Assembly (NCBI GenBank): GCA_038224615.1
Contig: JBBRFH010000087.1
Location: 1-12,354, forward strand
Length of the DNA stretch: 12,354 bases
Direction of reading: 5' to 3'
Origin: JBBRFH01 sp038224615
Lineage (GTDB): Bacteria > Planctomycetota > Phycisphaerae > Tepidisphaerales > Tepidisphaeraceae
Both the position numbers and the translations under genes were made by a program. Numbering within the stretch: the first letter of the stretch is position 1; every line of letters begins with the position of its first letter. Below the pieces are notes generated by a model. It saw only the letters and a list, made by a program, of their open reading frames with translations. It did not search any database and was not told where the DNA came from. Below, in pieces: positions 6,927 through 12,354 of this stretch.

Positions 6927-7964
6927 ATGGCAACAGCAACCGTAGAACCTACATCCTCGTCCGACAGCAAGCCCGTCCTTCGTCACACGCTGGGTTTCGA
7001 GCAGCCACTGGCCAAGCTCGAACATCAGATCGTGGAACTGGAGGGCATGCAGGCCACCAAGCACGTCGACTACACCGCCGAGATCCGCCAACTGCGGAAT
7101 AACTACACGGCGTTGCTCAAGAAGACCTACGAGCACTTGTCGGCGTGGGAGACGGTGCAGGTCGCCCGTCACCCGCAGCGGCCGCAGTTCCGGGACTATC
7201 TCGATCTCTGCTGCCGCGAGTTCCGTGAGCTCCACGGCGACCGTCGCTACGCAGACGACAAAGCCATCGTCGCCGGGCTCGCGCGTCTGGGTGGGCAAAA
7301 GGTCATGCTCATCGGTCACCACAAAGGCCGCGACACCAAGGAAAAGATCGCCTGCAACTTCGGCTGCGCCCATCCCGAGGGCTACCGCAAGGCGTTGCGG
7401 GCAATGAAGCTGGCCGAGAAGTTCGGCCTGCCGGTCGTCACCCTCGTCGATACCGCCGGCGCGTATCCAGGACTCGGCTCCGAAGAGCGCGGCGTCGCTG
7501 AAGCCATCGCATTGAACATGATGGAGATGAGCCGACTCCGCACGCCGATCGTCAGCATCATCACCGGCGAAGGCGGCTCGGGCGGCGCGATCGGACTGGC
7601 CGTTGCGGACAAGGTCTCGATGATGGAGCACGCTTGGTACTCGGTCATCAGCCCCGAGGGGTGTTCCGGCATCCTGTGGAAAGGCTCCGAGAACGCCGCC
7701 GACGCTGCGGCCGCGTTGAAGCTGACCAGCCGCGATCTCAAGCATCTCGGCATCATTGACACCATCATCCCCGAGCCGCTCGGCGGCGCGCATCGCGACC
7801 CGCATACCGCAGCTCACAACCTCGAACAATATATCGCCAAGACGTTGCGTGACCTGAAGCGCTGCAAGACCGAGAACCTGCTCGAACGCCGCTACGAGAA
7901 GTTCCGCAATATGGGCGAGTATCAGGAAAAATCCGCTCGCACCACCAGTGCCCGCGCTGGGTAA
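6927..7964 (+). CDS. accA: Acetyl-CoA carboxylase carboxyltransferase subunit alpha AccA
   Basis: The 345-residue protein is the alpha half of the carboxyltransferase that moves the carboxyl group from biotin to acetyl-CoA, the committed step of fatty acid synthesis; it works as an alpha2beta2 complex with AccD in the cytoplasm. The N-terminal helical segment typical of AccA (FEQPLAKLEHQIVEL, 24-38) is followed by HGDRRYADDKAIVAG (103-117), GRDTKEKIACNFG (134-146), VDTAGAYPG (174-182), the oxyanion-forming GEGGSGGA (214-221) and SPEGCSGILW (242-251). The length is slightly above the usual 320, through a 20-residue N-terminal extension of low complexity. ATG 6927 is the only good start. accD is not in the window. 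Fatty acid supply links it functionally to lpxD but it is transcribed separately. Confidence 0.96.
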   Translation: MATATVEPTSSSDSKPVLRHTLGFEQPLAKLEHQIVELEGMQATKHVDYTAEIRQLRNNYTALLKKTYEHLSAWETVQVARHPQRPQFRDYLDLCCREFRELHGDRRYADDKAIVAGLARLGGQKVMLIGHHKGRDTKEKIACNFGCAHPEGYRKALRAMKLAEKFGLPVVTLVDTAGAYPGLGSEERGVAEAIALNMMEMSRLRTPIVSIITGEGGSGGAIGLAVADKVSMMEHAWYSVISPEGCSGILWKGSENAADAAAALKLTSRDLKHLGIIDTIIPEPLGGAHRDPHTAAHNLEQYIAKTLRDLKRCKTENLLERRYEKFRNMGEYQEKSARTTSARAG

Positions 7965-8012
7965 CCCGGACGCATTCGGCGCGCCCGACTTCCTTAAAAA
8001 AACGGCGCGGAT

Positions 8013-8067
8013 GCAACCGCACTCGACCTTGACGCAACCGTCGATTGCGTCTGTAGTGCGCGGCTGC
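8013..8067 (+). promoter_or_regulatory. Two-tier inverted repeat just before the glycosyltransferase start
   Basis: GACGCAA (8031-8037) pairs perfectly with TTGCGTC (8045-8051). Outside it GCAACCGCACT (8013-8023) pairs imperfectly with AGTGCGCGGCTGC (8055-8067). The structure ends 2 nt before ATG 8070 and would hide the initiation region in RNA. There is no Shine-Dalgarno here. A regulatory role is inference. Confidence 0.3.
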
Positions 8068-8069
8068 GT

Positions 8070-9242
8070 ATGGCCGATCCTGAGATTTCTGTCGTGATCC
8101 CTTGTCTGAACGAGTCCGAGACCATCGCGACGTGCGTGGGCAAGGCGGTCCGCGCGCTCGCCGAAGCGGGCGTCGAGTTCGAGGTGATCGTGGCCGACAA
8201 CGGGTCGACCGACGGGTCGATCGAACTGGCGCAAAAATGCGGTGCACGGGTCGTCCCGGTCAGTCGCAAAGGCTACGGCCACGCGCTGATGGCGGGTATC
8301 GCCGCAGCGCGGGGGAAATACGTGCTGATGGGCGATGCCGACGACAGCTATGACTTTCTCGAAGCGCCGAAATTCCTCGGCAAGCTGCGCGAAGGGTACG
8401 ACCTGGTGCAGGGATGCCGGCTGCCGCGCGGGGGCGGGACGATCGCCGAGGGGGCCATGCCGGTCTCGCACCGATGGATCGGCAATCCATTGTTCAGCGC
8501 CCTGGCCCGCTTCTGGTTCAAGGCGCCGGTCAATGACGTCTACTGCGGGATGCGCGGGTTCACCAAGGCGTTCTACGAGGAGATGGACCTCCGCTGCACG
8601 GGCATGGAATTCGCGACGGAGATGATCCTCAAGGCCGCGGTGAACAAGCGCAGGATCGCCGAGGTGCCGATCACGCTGCACAAGGACGGGCGGATCACGC
8701 GCGGGCCACACCTGCGGACATTTCGCGACGGTTGGCGCACGCTGCGGTTCTTCCTGCTCTTCAGCCCGCGATGGCTCTTTCTCATCCCCGGCATCGGCGC
8801 GATCGTGCTGGGCGGCATCGGGTACGCGATCGCGTTCCCGCAGACGGGGGTTCGCATCGGCGGGCACCTGGTGAAGTTCGACGTCAACACCCTGCTGGTC
8901 GCCAGCCTGATGCTGCTGATCGGATTCCAGGCGATCGTCTTCGCGATCTTCACCAAGACGTTCGCGATCACCGAAGGCCTGCTCCCTGCCGACAAGCGGA
9001 TCGAGCGCTTCGGCAAGCTCATCAACCTCGAGCGCGGCATCATCATCGCCGGCGGGATGATCCTGATCGGCTTCACGATGATCGCGGTCGCGTTCAACCA
9101 GTGGCGTCTGGTCGGGTTCGGCGCTCTCGACTACCCGCGCTCGCTGCGCTGGGTGATCCCCGGCAGCACGCTGGTGACGCTGGGCGTGCAACTCGTGCTG
9201 GCAAGTTTCTTCCTCAGCATCCTTGGATTGAGAAGGCGTTAA
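8070..9242 (+). CDS. Family 2 glycosyltransferase with C-terminal membrane segments (DPM1/DPG synthase-like)
   Basis: The 390-residue protein has an N-terminal GT-A domain (about 5-225) that starts with ISVVIPCLNESETI (6-19), has the nucleotide-binding DNGSTDGS (43-50) and the metal-binding DADD (89-92), then GMEFATEMILKAA (178-190), typical of polyprenyl/dolichyl-phosphate sugar synthases. Four hydrophobic segments follow (about 229-258, 272-296, 323-344 and 362-386), so the catalytic domain faces the cytoplasm at the inner membrane. Such enzymes move a sugar from an NDP donor to polyprenyl phosphate to feed a flippase and a glycan pathway. Sugar and acceptor are unknown. ATG 8070 directly precedes the family N-terminus. 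The methyltransferase gene follows after about 140 bp of repeat-containing DNA. Confidence 0.88.
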   Translation: MADPEISVVIPCLNESETIATCVGKAVRALAEAGVEFEVIVADNGSTDGSIELAQKCGARVVPVSRKGYGHALMAGIAAARGKYVLMGDADDSYDFLEAPKFLGKLREGYDLVQGCRLPRGGGTIAEGAMPVSHRWIGNPLFSALARFWFKAPVNDVYCGMRGFTKAFYEEMDLRCTGMEFATEMILKAAVNKRRIAEVPITLHKDGRITRGPHLRTFRDGWRTLRFFLLFSPRWLFLIPGIGAIVLGGIGYAIAFPQTGVRIGGHLVKFDVNTLLVASLMLLIGFQAIVFAIFTKTFAITEGLLPADKRIERFGKLINLERGIIIAGGMILIGFTMIAVAFNQWRLVGFGALDYPRSLRWVIPGSTLVTLGVQLVLASFFLSILGLRRR

Positions 9243-9265
9243 AGGACGAATTTCAGACCGGCGTT

Positions 9266-9340
9266 GGGTGCCACGGTTTGGTACTCCAAGCCGTGCGCTT
9301 CGATGCGGGACACGGCTTGGCGTACCAAACCGTGGCACCC
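9266..9340. repeat. REPIN-like nested palindrome, complete copy
   Basis: A 30-bp left arm (9266-9295, beginning GGGTGCCACGG) and a 30-bp right arm (9311-9340, ending CCGTGGCACCC) are reverse complements with one mismatch, separated by a 15-bp loop. Each arm is itself a hairpin: CACGGTTTGG, TACT loop, CCAAGCCGTG. Two inverted hairpin units forming a larger hairpin is the REPIN architecture known for REP sequences mobilised by RAYT transposases. No RAYT gene is in the window. The same arms recur at 10124-10153, 10286-10315 and 10335-10364. Confidence 0.8.
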
Positions 9341-9380
9341 GAAGTGACTGCGGATGATGTTGTGGGACGGCTTTCAAGCG

Positions 9381-10082
9381 ATGAGCGATTCGCAGCAACA
9401 ACTCTTCAACGACTACGCCGCCAACTACGAGGCGGCGCTGCAGGAAGGCCTGTCGAGCACCGGCGAGGATTCGTCCTACTACGCCCGCGGCCGGGTGAAG
9501 TGGATGCAGAGGTGGCTCGACACGCTCGGCATCACGCCCCGCCGCATCCTCGATTTCGGCTGCGGCACGGGCGGGTCGACGCCGTTTCTGCTGGAACTGG
9601 AGGGCGTGCAGGAAATCGTGGGCGTCGATGTCTCGGATTCGTCGCTGGCGATCGCGCGCTCGCGCTACACTGATCCGCGCGTCCGCTTTGCATTGACGGA
9701 TGCGATCCCCGAGTCGGGCGACTTCGATCTCGCGTTCTGCAACGGCGTGTTCCATCACATCGACCCGACCCTTCGCGCCGGTTGCGTACACGCGGTGCGT
9801 CGCGCGGTCGGCCACGGCGGGTTGTTCGCGCTGTGGGAGAACAATCCGTGGAACCCCGGCACGCGTTACGTGATGAGCAAGGTTTCCTTCGACAAGGACG
9901 CCATCACCCTCTCGCCGCCCGAAACACGGCGGATGCTGCGGGTGAACGGCTTCAACATCGTCGCCAGCGATTTTCTCTTTTACTTCCCGCGCAGCCTGTC
10001 GGTCTTGCGGTTCATCGAGCCGGCGCTGTGCAAGCTCCCGCTCGGCGGGCAGTACCTGACGCTGGCGACGCCGCAGGAATAG
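9381..10082 (+). CDS. Class I SAM-dependent methyltransferase
   Basis: The 233-residue protein is a Rossmann-like methyltransferase of the methyltransferase 11/12/25 type. Motif I DFGCGTG is at 58-64, the acidic loop GVDVS at 81-85, and the post-motif CNGVFHHID at 120-128. The N-terminus NDYAANYEAALQEGL and a segment WENNPWNPGTRYVM (152-165) resemble small-molecule or glycan methyltransferases, but the substrate is not evident. The frame is open to ATG 9354/9357, but ATG 9381 gives MSDSQQQLFNDYAANYE, the common start for this kind of protein, with GGGACGG about 12 bp before it. It sits between two glycosyltransferase genes, so a sugar or lipid-linked intermediate is a fair guess. Its last 23 codons are duplicated just downstream. 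Confidence 0.88.
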   Translation: MSDSQQQLFNDYAANYEAALQEGLSSTGEDSSYYARGRVKWMQRWLDTLGITPRRILDFGCGTGGSTPFLLELEGVQEIVGVDVSDSSLAIARSRYTDPRVRFALTDAIPESGDFDLAFCNGVFHHIDPTLRAGCVHAVRRAVGHGGLFALWENNPWNPGTRYVMSKVSFDKDAITLSPPETRRMLRVNGFNIVASDFLFYFPRSLSVLRFIEPALCKLPLGGQYLTLATPQE

Positions 10083-10123
10083 CCGTATTCTCCTGCGCGT
10101 TGAGCGCGGACGTTCACTGTCTT

Positions 10124-10153
10124 GGGTGCCACGGTTTGGTACTCCAAGCCGTG
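10124..10153. repeat. Orphan left arm of the REPIN-like palindrome
   Basis: This 30-bp arm is identical to the left arms at 9266-9295 and 10286-10315 and keeps the internal hairpin, but no right arm follows: after the loop bases (10154-10171) the second duplication unit begins. It is therefore a single REP-like unit created by the tandem duplication. Confidence 0.8.
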
Positions 10154-10172
10154 CCGATCGACACACGACAGA

Positions 10173-10244
10173 TTCATCAAGCCGGCGCTGTGCAAGCTCC
10201 CGCTCGGCGGACAGTACCTGACGCTGGCGACGCCGCAGGAATAG
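10173..10244 (+). pseudogene. Duplicated 3' fragment of the methyltransferase gene
   Basis: The segment repeats the final 23 codons and TAG stop of the methyltransferase gene (FIEPALCKLPLGG..., here FIKPALCKLPLGG...). It has no start codon or N-terminal part and one residue change (Glu to Lys), so it is a non-functional remnant made by the 162-bp tandem duplication. Confidence 0.85.
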
Positions 10245-10285
10245 CCGTATTCTCCTGCGCGTTGAGCGCGGACGTTCACTGTCTT

Positions 10286-10364
10286 GGGTGCCACGGTTTG
10301 GTACTCCAAGCCGTGCCGATCGACACACGACAGACACGGCTTGGCGTACCAAACCGTGGCACCT
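10286..10364. repeat. REPIN-like nested palindrome, second complete copy
   Basis: Left arm 10286-10315 and right arm 10335-10364 flank a 19-bp loop. The arms match the copy at 9266-9340 except for the final base (T instead of C), while the loops differ in sequence. Conserved arms with diverged loops argue for separate insertions of one dispersed element rather than a local copy. It ends 30 bp before the start of the fusion gene, so the repeat lies in that gene's leader or promoter region. Confidence 0.8.
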
Positions 10365-10394
10365 GGCACAGAGAATGATGAGGCACCCAGCGCC

Positions 10395-11945
10395 ATGACC
10401 GGCCCGTCTGACATCTCCGCTGAATTCCCTGACCTGCGCGGGGACGTGCTCGTCTTTATCGTCGCTTACGAAGCCGAGCAGCACATCACTGCGGTCCTCG
10501 ATCGCGTGCCGGCTGACCTGTGGAACGACGACACGATCCACTTCCTGATCATCGACGACGCCTCGAAAGACCGCTCGGTCGAAGTCGCCAGCGAATGGAA
10601 GGCCGCGCGGAAGGTCCGCAACCTCACCGTCCTGCGCAACCCCGTCAATCAAGGCTACGGCGGCAACCAGAAGCTCGGCTACCGCATCGCGATCGACGCC
10701 GGCTTCAAGTTCACCATCCTCCTGCACGGCGACGGCCAATACGCGCCCGAACTTCTGCCACGGTTTATCGAAGCCTGGCGCGAGAAGGACGCCGACGTGG
10801 TCCTCGGCTCGCGGATGCACAGCATCAAGAGCGCCCGCGCCGGCGGGATGCGCTGGTACAAGGTGGCGGGCAATCGGTTTCTCACCTTTACCCAGAACAA
10901 GCTCACCGGGCGCAAGCTGAGCGAATATCACACGGGGTACCGCGGGTACTCGTCGCGCTTCCTCCAGTCGGTGCCGTTCGAGGTCAATACCAACGATTTC
11001 CATTTCGACACCGAGATCCTGCTGCAATCGTTTCATGTCGAAGCAAACATCCAGGAGTTTCCGATCCCCACGCACTACGGCGACGAAGTCTGTCGCGTGG
11101 ACGGATTCCGCTACGCGAAGGACGTCCTCCTCGCGACCCTGCAATACAAGCTGCACCAGTTCGGGATGCTTTGTTCGCTGCGCTACCGCAACCTCACGCC
11201 GCTGCGCTATCGCGACAAGACCCAGGCCGTCTACACCTCGCACCGGATGGCGATTGACGCGCTCGTACACAACCGCGAGAAGCCGGCGACCGTGCTGGAC
11301 CTGGGCTGCGGGCCGGGCTTCGTCGCCGAGCAATGCCAGCAGTTGGGAATGGACGTCACCGGCGTCGATGCCTACGAGCCGCTGCCCGAGAGGATGAACG
11401 CGTTCCACCGCGTCGACCTCGAGCGCGACGTGCTGCCGGTGGATATCTTCGACTACGACGCGGTGCTGCTGCTGGACGTGATCGAGCACCTGGCACAGCC
11501 GGAACAATTCCTGCTCGACCTGCGCAACCGCAGCAAGCCGCACGACGTCGTTCGCAAGCGGCCGACGCTGGTGCTGTCGACGCCGAACGTCGCATTCGTC
11601 GGCATCCGTATCAACATGCTGCTGGGCCGATTTAACTACGCCGAGCGCGGCATCCTCGATATCACGCACAAGCGGCTGTTCACCCGTTCGACGCTCCTCC
11701 GCACGCTCACCGATTGCGGCTACGTGATCGACCGCGCCATCGGCGTGCCCCCGCCTTTTGAAGCGGTGATGCCCGGGAAGCTCGGACGCTTTTTCGGGTG
11801 CATCAGCAACCTGCTCGCAAGGGCGTGGCCGTCGATGTTCTCGTTCCAGACGCTGGTCGTGTGCCGCCCATTGCCGGGGATCCAGCAACTGATCCGCCAG
11901 AGCGCCAAGAGCGTCGTCATCCTGCCCGCGACCGAAGCCGCCTGA
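10395..11945 (+). CDS. Bifunctional family 2 glycosyltransferase / class I methyltransferase
   Basis: The 516-residue product joins two enzymes. Residues about 15-250 are a GT-A glycosyltransferase: VLVFIVAYEAEQHI (18-31), nucleotide-binding IIDDASKDRS (52-61), NQGYGGNQKLGYRIA (85-99), metal-binding HGDGQYAPELL (111-121) and GSRM (138-141), like dolichyl/polyprenyl-phosphate sugar transferases. Residues about 275-490 are a SAM-dependent methyltransferase: motif I LDLGCGPGFVAEQ (301-313), acidic loop GVDAYEP (323-329) and LLLDVIEHLAQPEQFL (358-373). No clear membrane segment is present. It may glycosylate and methylate one glycan or lipid carrier, but the substrate is unknown. The frame extends back to 10284 through the palindromic repeat; ATG 10395 (MTGPSDISAEFPDLRG) avoids translating the repeat. 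Codon use is continuous across the join, so this is a true fusion, not a frameshift. Confidence 0.9.
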   Translation: MTGPSDISAEFPDLRGDVLVFIVAYEAEQHITAVLDRVPADLWNDDTIHFLIIDDASKDRSVEVASEWKAARKVRNLTVLRNPVNQGYGGNQKLGYRIAIDAGFKFTILLHGDGQYAPELLPRFIEAWREKDADVVLGSRMHSIKSARAGGMRWYKVAGNRFLTFTQNKLTGRKLSEYHTGYRGYSSRFLQSVPFEVNTNDFHFDTEILLQSFHVEANIQEFPIPTHYGDEVCRVDGFRYAKDVLLATLQYKLHQFGMLCSLRYRNLTPLRYRDKTQAVYTSHRMAIDALVHNREKPATVLDLGCGPGFVAEQCQQLGMDVTGVDAYEPLPERMNAFHRVDLERDVLPVDIFDYDAVLLLDVIEHLAQPEQFLLDLRNRSKPHDVVRKRPTLVLSTPNVAFVGIRINMLLGRFNYAERGILDITHKRLFTRSTLLRTLTDCGYVIDRAIGVPPPFEAVMPGKLGRFFGCISNLLARAWPSMFSFQTLVVCRPLPGIQQLIRQSAKSVVILPATEAA

Positions 11946-12025
11946 GATTCCGTCGAAGCCGTCGGCGACTGTCATTTTGTCAGGTGGGTTTGTTTGTTCA
12001 AATTTGATCTGCTCGGTCCCGGCGT

Positions 12026-12045
12026 CGGGTTTATCATTTAACCCG
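12026..12045 (+). terminator. Weak hairpin after the fusion gene
   Basis: CGGGTT (12026-12031) pairs with AACCCG (12040-12045) across an 8-nt AT-rich loop and is followed by TTT. It is the only terminator-like structure in the 100 bp after the fusion gene and overlaps the next palindrome by two bases. The 11946-12025 stretch shows nothing else. Confidence 0.25.
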
Positions 12046-12115
12046 TTTAGCGTCGCAGCTTGCTGCGGGTTCGAGCGCGCAGCACTAAGCCCGCAGCAAG
12101 CTGCGGCGCTAAACG
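12044..12115. repeat. Second REPIN-like nested palindrome, unrelated family
   Basis: Two 26-bp arms (12044-12069 and 12090-12115) are reverse complements with one T/G mismatch (12053 versus 12106) around a 20-bp loop. Each arm contains its own small hairpin, CGCAGC-TT-GCTGCG on the left and CGCAGC-AA-GCTGCG on the right. The sequence (core GCCGCAGCTTGCTGCGGG on the minus strand of the right arm) does not resemble the first palindrome family. It is probably a dispersed genomic repeat; no other copy is in the window. Confidence 0.75.
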
Positions 12116-12165
12116 ATGCGGTATCCGCGATGCGCGCAATGAGGGTCATCCATAGGAACAGGTCA

Positions 12166-12195
12166 GTTGCGCGATAACGGTACGAATCGCGCAAC
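12166..12195. repeat. Perfect 10-bp inverted repeat, operator-like
   Basis: GTTGCGCGAT (12166-12175) and ATCGCGCAAC (12186-12195) are exact reverse complements with a 10-bp spacer, so the half-site centres are 20 bp, about two turns, apart. GTTGCGC occurs again at 12254-12260. The position just upstream of the promoter-like segment at 12209-12237 fits an operator, but the protein is unknown. Confidence 0.35.
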
Positions 12196-12208
12196 GCGCG
12201 CACGATTT

Positions 12209-12237
12209 TTCCCGAAAAAGCACCTGCAAATTATTAT
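12209..12237 (+). promoter_or_regulatory. Candidate promoter near the right edge
   Basis: TATTAT (12232-12237, five of six matches to TATAAT) lies 17 bp after TTCCCG (12209-12214, a weak -35), in the most AT-rich stretch of the window. Transcription would start near 12244, almost at ATG 12249. Confidence 0.35.
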
Positions 12238-12248
12238 TTTCGGAGTCG

Positions 12249-12354
12249 ATGCCGTTGCGCAATTTTCAATCGGGACGCGCGACTGCGGGCGCAAGCGTTC
12301 GCTCGCTGGCGATGACGACGGCGCAAATCAGTACGGCGGTCTGGGCGAACAAGT
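12249..12354 (+). CDS. Possible start of a gene cut by the window edge
   Basis: From ATG 12249 one frame is open for 35 codons to the window end (MPLRNFQSGRATAGASV...). GGAG lies only 3 nt upstream, too close for an ideal ribosome binding site, and a -10-like TATTAT ends at 12237, so a leaderless start is possible. The product is not recognised. A parallel frame is also open to the edge, so this may be non-coding. Confidence 0.15.
   Translation, partial: MPLRNFQSGRATAGASVRSLAMTTAQISTAVWANK

Larger units (their letters stand above)
10011..10334 (+). repeat. 162-bp tandem duplication (2 units)
   Basis: Unit 1 (10011-10172) and unit 2 (10173-10334) abut exactly and differ at only two positions (10017 G versus 10179 A, 10049 G versus 10211 A). 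Each holds the last 23 codons and stop of the methyltransferase gene, a short spacer, and the left arm and loop of the REPIN-like palindrome. The matching right arm follows only unit 2. The high identity indicates a recent event. Confidence 0.93.

Noticed and set aside
6914..7978. A 12-bp direct repeat CGGACGCATTCG just before the accA start (6914-6925) and just after its stop (7967-7978)
   Set aside because: Tempting as a mobilisation or target-site scar, but several 12-mer repeats are expected by chance in 12 kb of GC-rich DNA, and accA is a normal core gene.
9266..10364. CRISPR array
   Set aside because: The recurring 30-bp segments are few, irregularly spaced, partly inverted and self-palindromic, and part of the repetition is a simple tandem duplication; no cas genes are present.
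10284..10394. N-terminal extension of the fusion protein from 10284
   Set aside because: The 37 residues are a translation of the palindromic repeat and the family N-terminus begins after ATG 10395.
6888..12203. A minus-strand frame open for 1771 codons, antisense to accA and the glycan genes
   Set aside because: It is a by-product of GC-rich codon use on the plus strand: it spans several clearly identified genes and two palindromes, and its translation is Arg/Asp/Val-rich without any recognisable domain.

Overview
The window is a GC-rich, gene-dense bacterial chromosome segment. It most resembles a planctomycete, probably Phycisphaerae or a relative. This is an inference from three things: an outer-membrane biogenesis cluster (BamA, OmpH/Skp, LpxD) in a GC-rich genome with weak or absent Shine-Dalgarno sequences, a stand-alone von Willebrand factor A protein, and several dispersed palindromic repeats of the kind common in large planctomycete genomes. 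No rRNA, tRNA, CRISPR array, transposase, integrase or phage gene was seen.

Left part (1-1689). The first bases may hold the last codons of an upstream gene. A non-coding stretch follows with a cluster of ATGTA(G/T)C half-sites around an 18-bp perfect palindrome and a perfect 11-bp-stem hairpin. Then comes a VWA-domain protein gene (284-1465). A 224-bp spacer with hairpins and a good sigma-70-type promoter leads to bamA.

Envelope cluster (1690-5943). bamA, ompH/skp and lpxD lie in the same order as in many diderm bacteria. BamA inserts outer-membrane proteins, Skp/OmpH chaperones them across the periplasm, and LpxD adds the second acyl chains in lipid A synthesis. The spacer between ompH and lpxD can fold in two mutually exclusive ways, like an attenuator.

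Central metabolism (5958-7964). A prephenate/arogenate dehydrogenase gene (tyrA type) on the minus strand converges on lpxD with 14 bp between them. It is divergent from accA, the carboxyltransferase alpha subunit of acetyl-CoA carboxylase. The two divergent genes share a 10-bp motif directly in front of their start codons.

Glycan-type cluster (8070-11945). Three plus-strand genes follow: a family-2 glycosyltransferase with C-terminal membrane segments, a class I SAM-dependent methyltransferase, and a glycosyltransferase fused to a second methyltransferase domain. They probably act together on a polyprenyl-linked or surface glycan, but the substrate cannot be read from the sequence. The gaps between them hold a REPIN-like nested palindrome. 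At the second gap the 3' end of the methyltransferase gene and half of that palindrome are tandemly duplicated (two 162-bp units with two mismatches), with the break inside the palindrome loop.

Right end (11946-12354). No complete gene was seen. The stretch holds a second, unrelated nested palindrome, a 10-bp inverted repeat, an AT-rich promoter-like segment, and possibly the start of a gene cut by the window edge. No clear novel enzymatic system is visible. The most unusual content is the repeat biology around the glycan genes, the glycosyltransferase-methyltransferase fusion, and the structured non-coding leaders.
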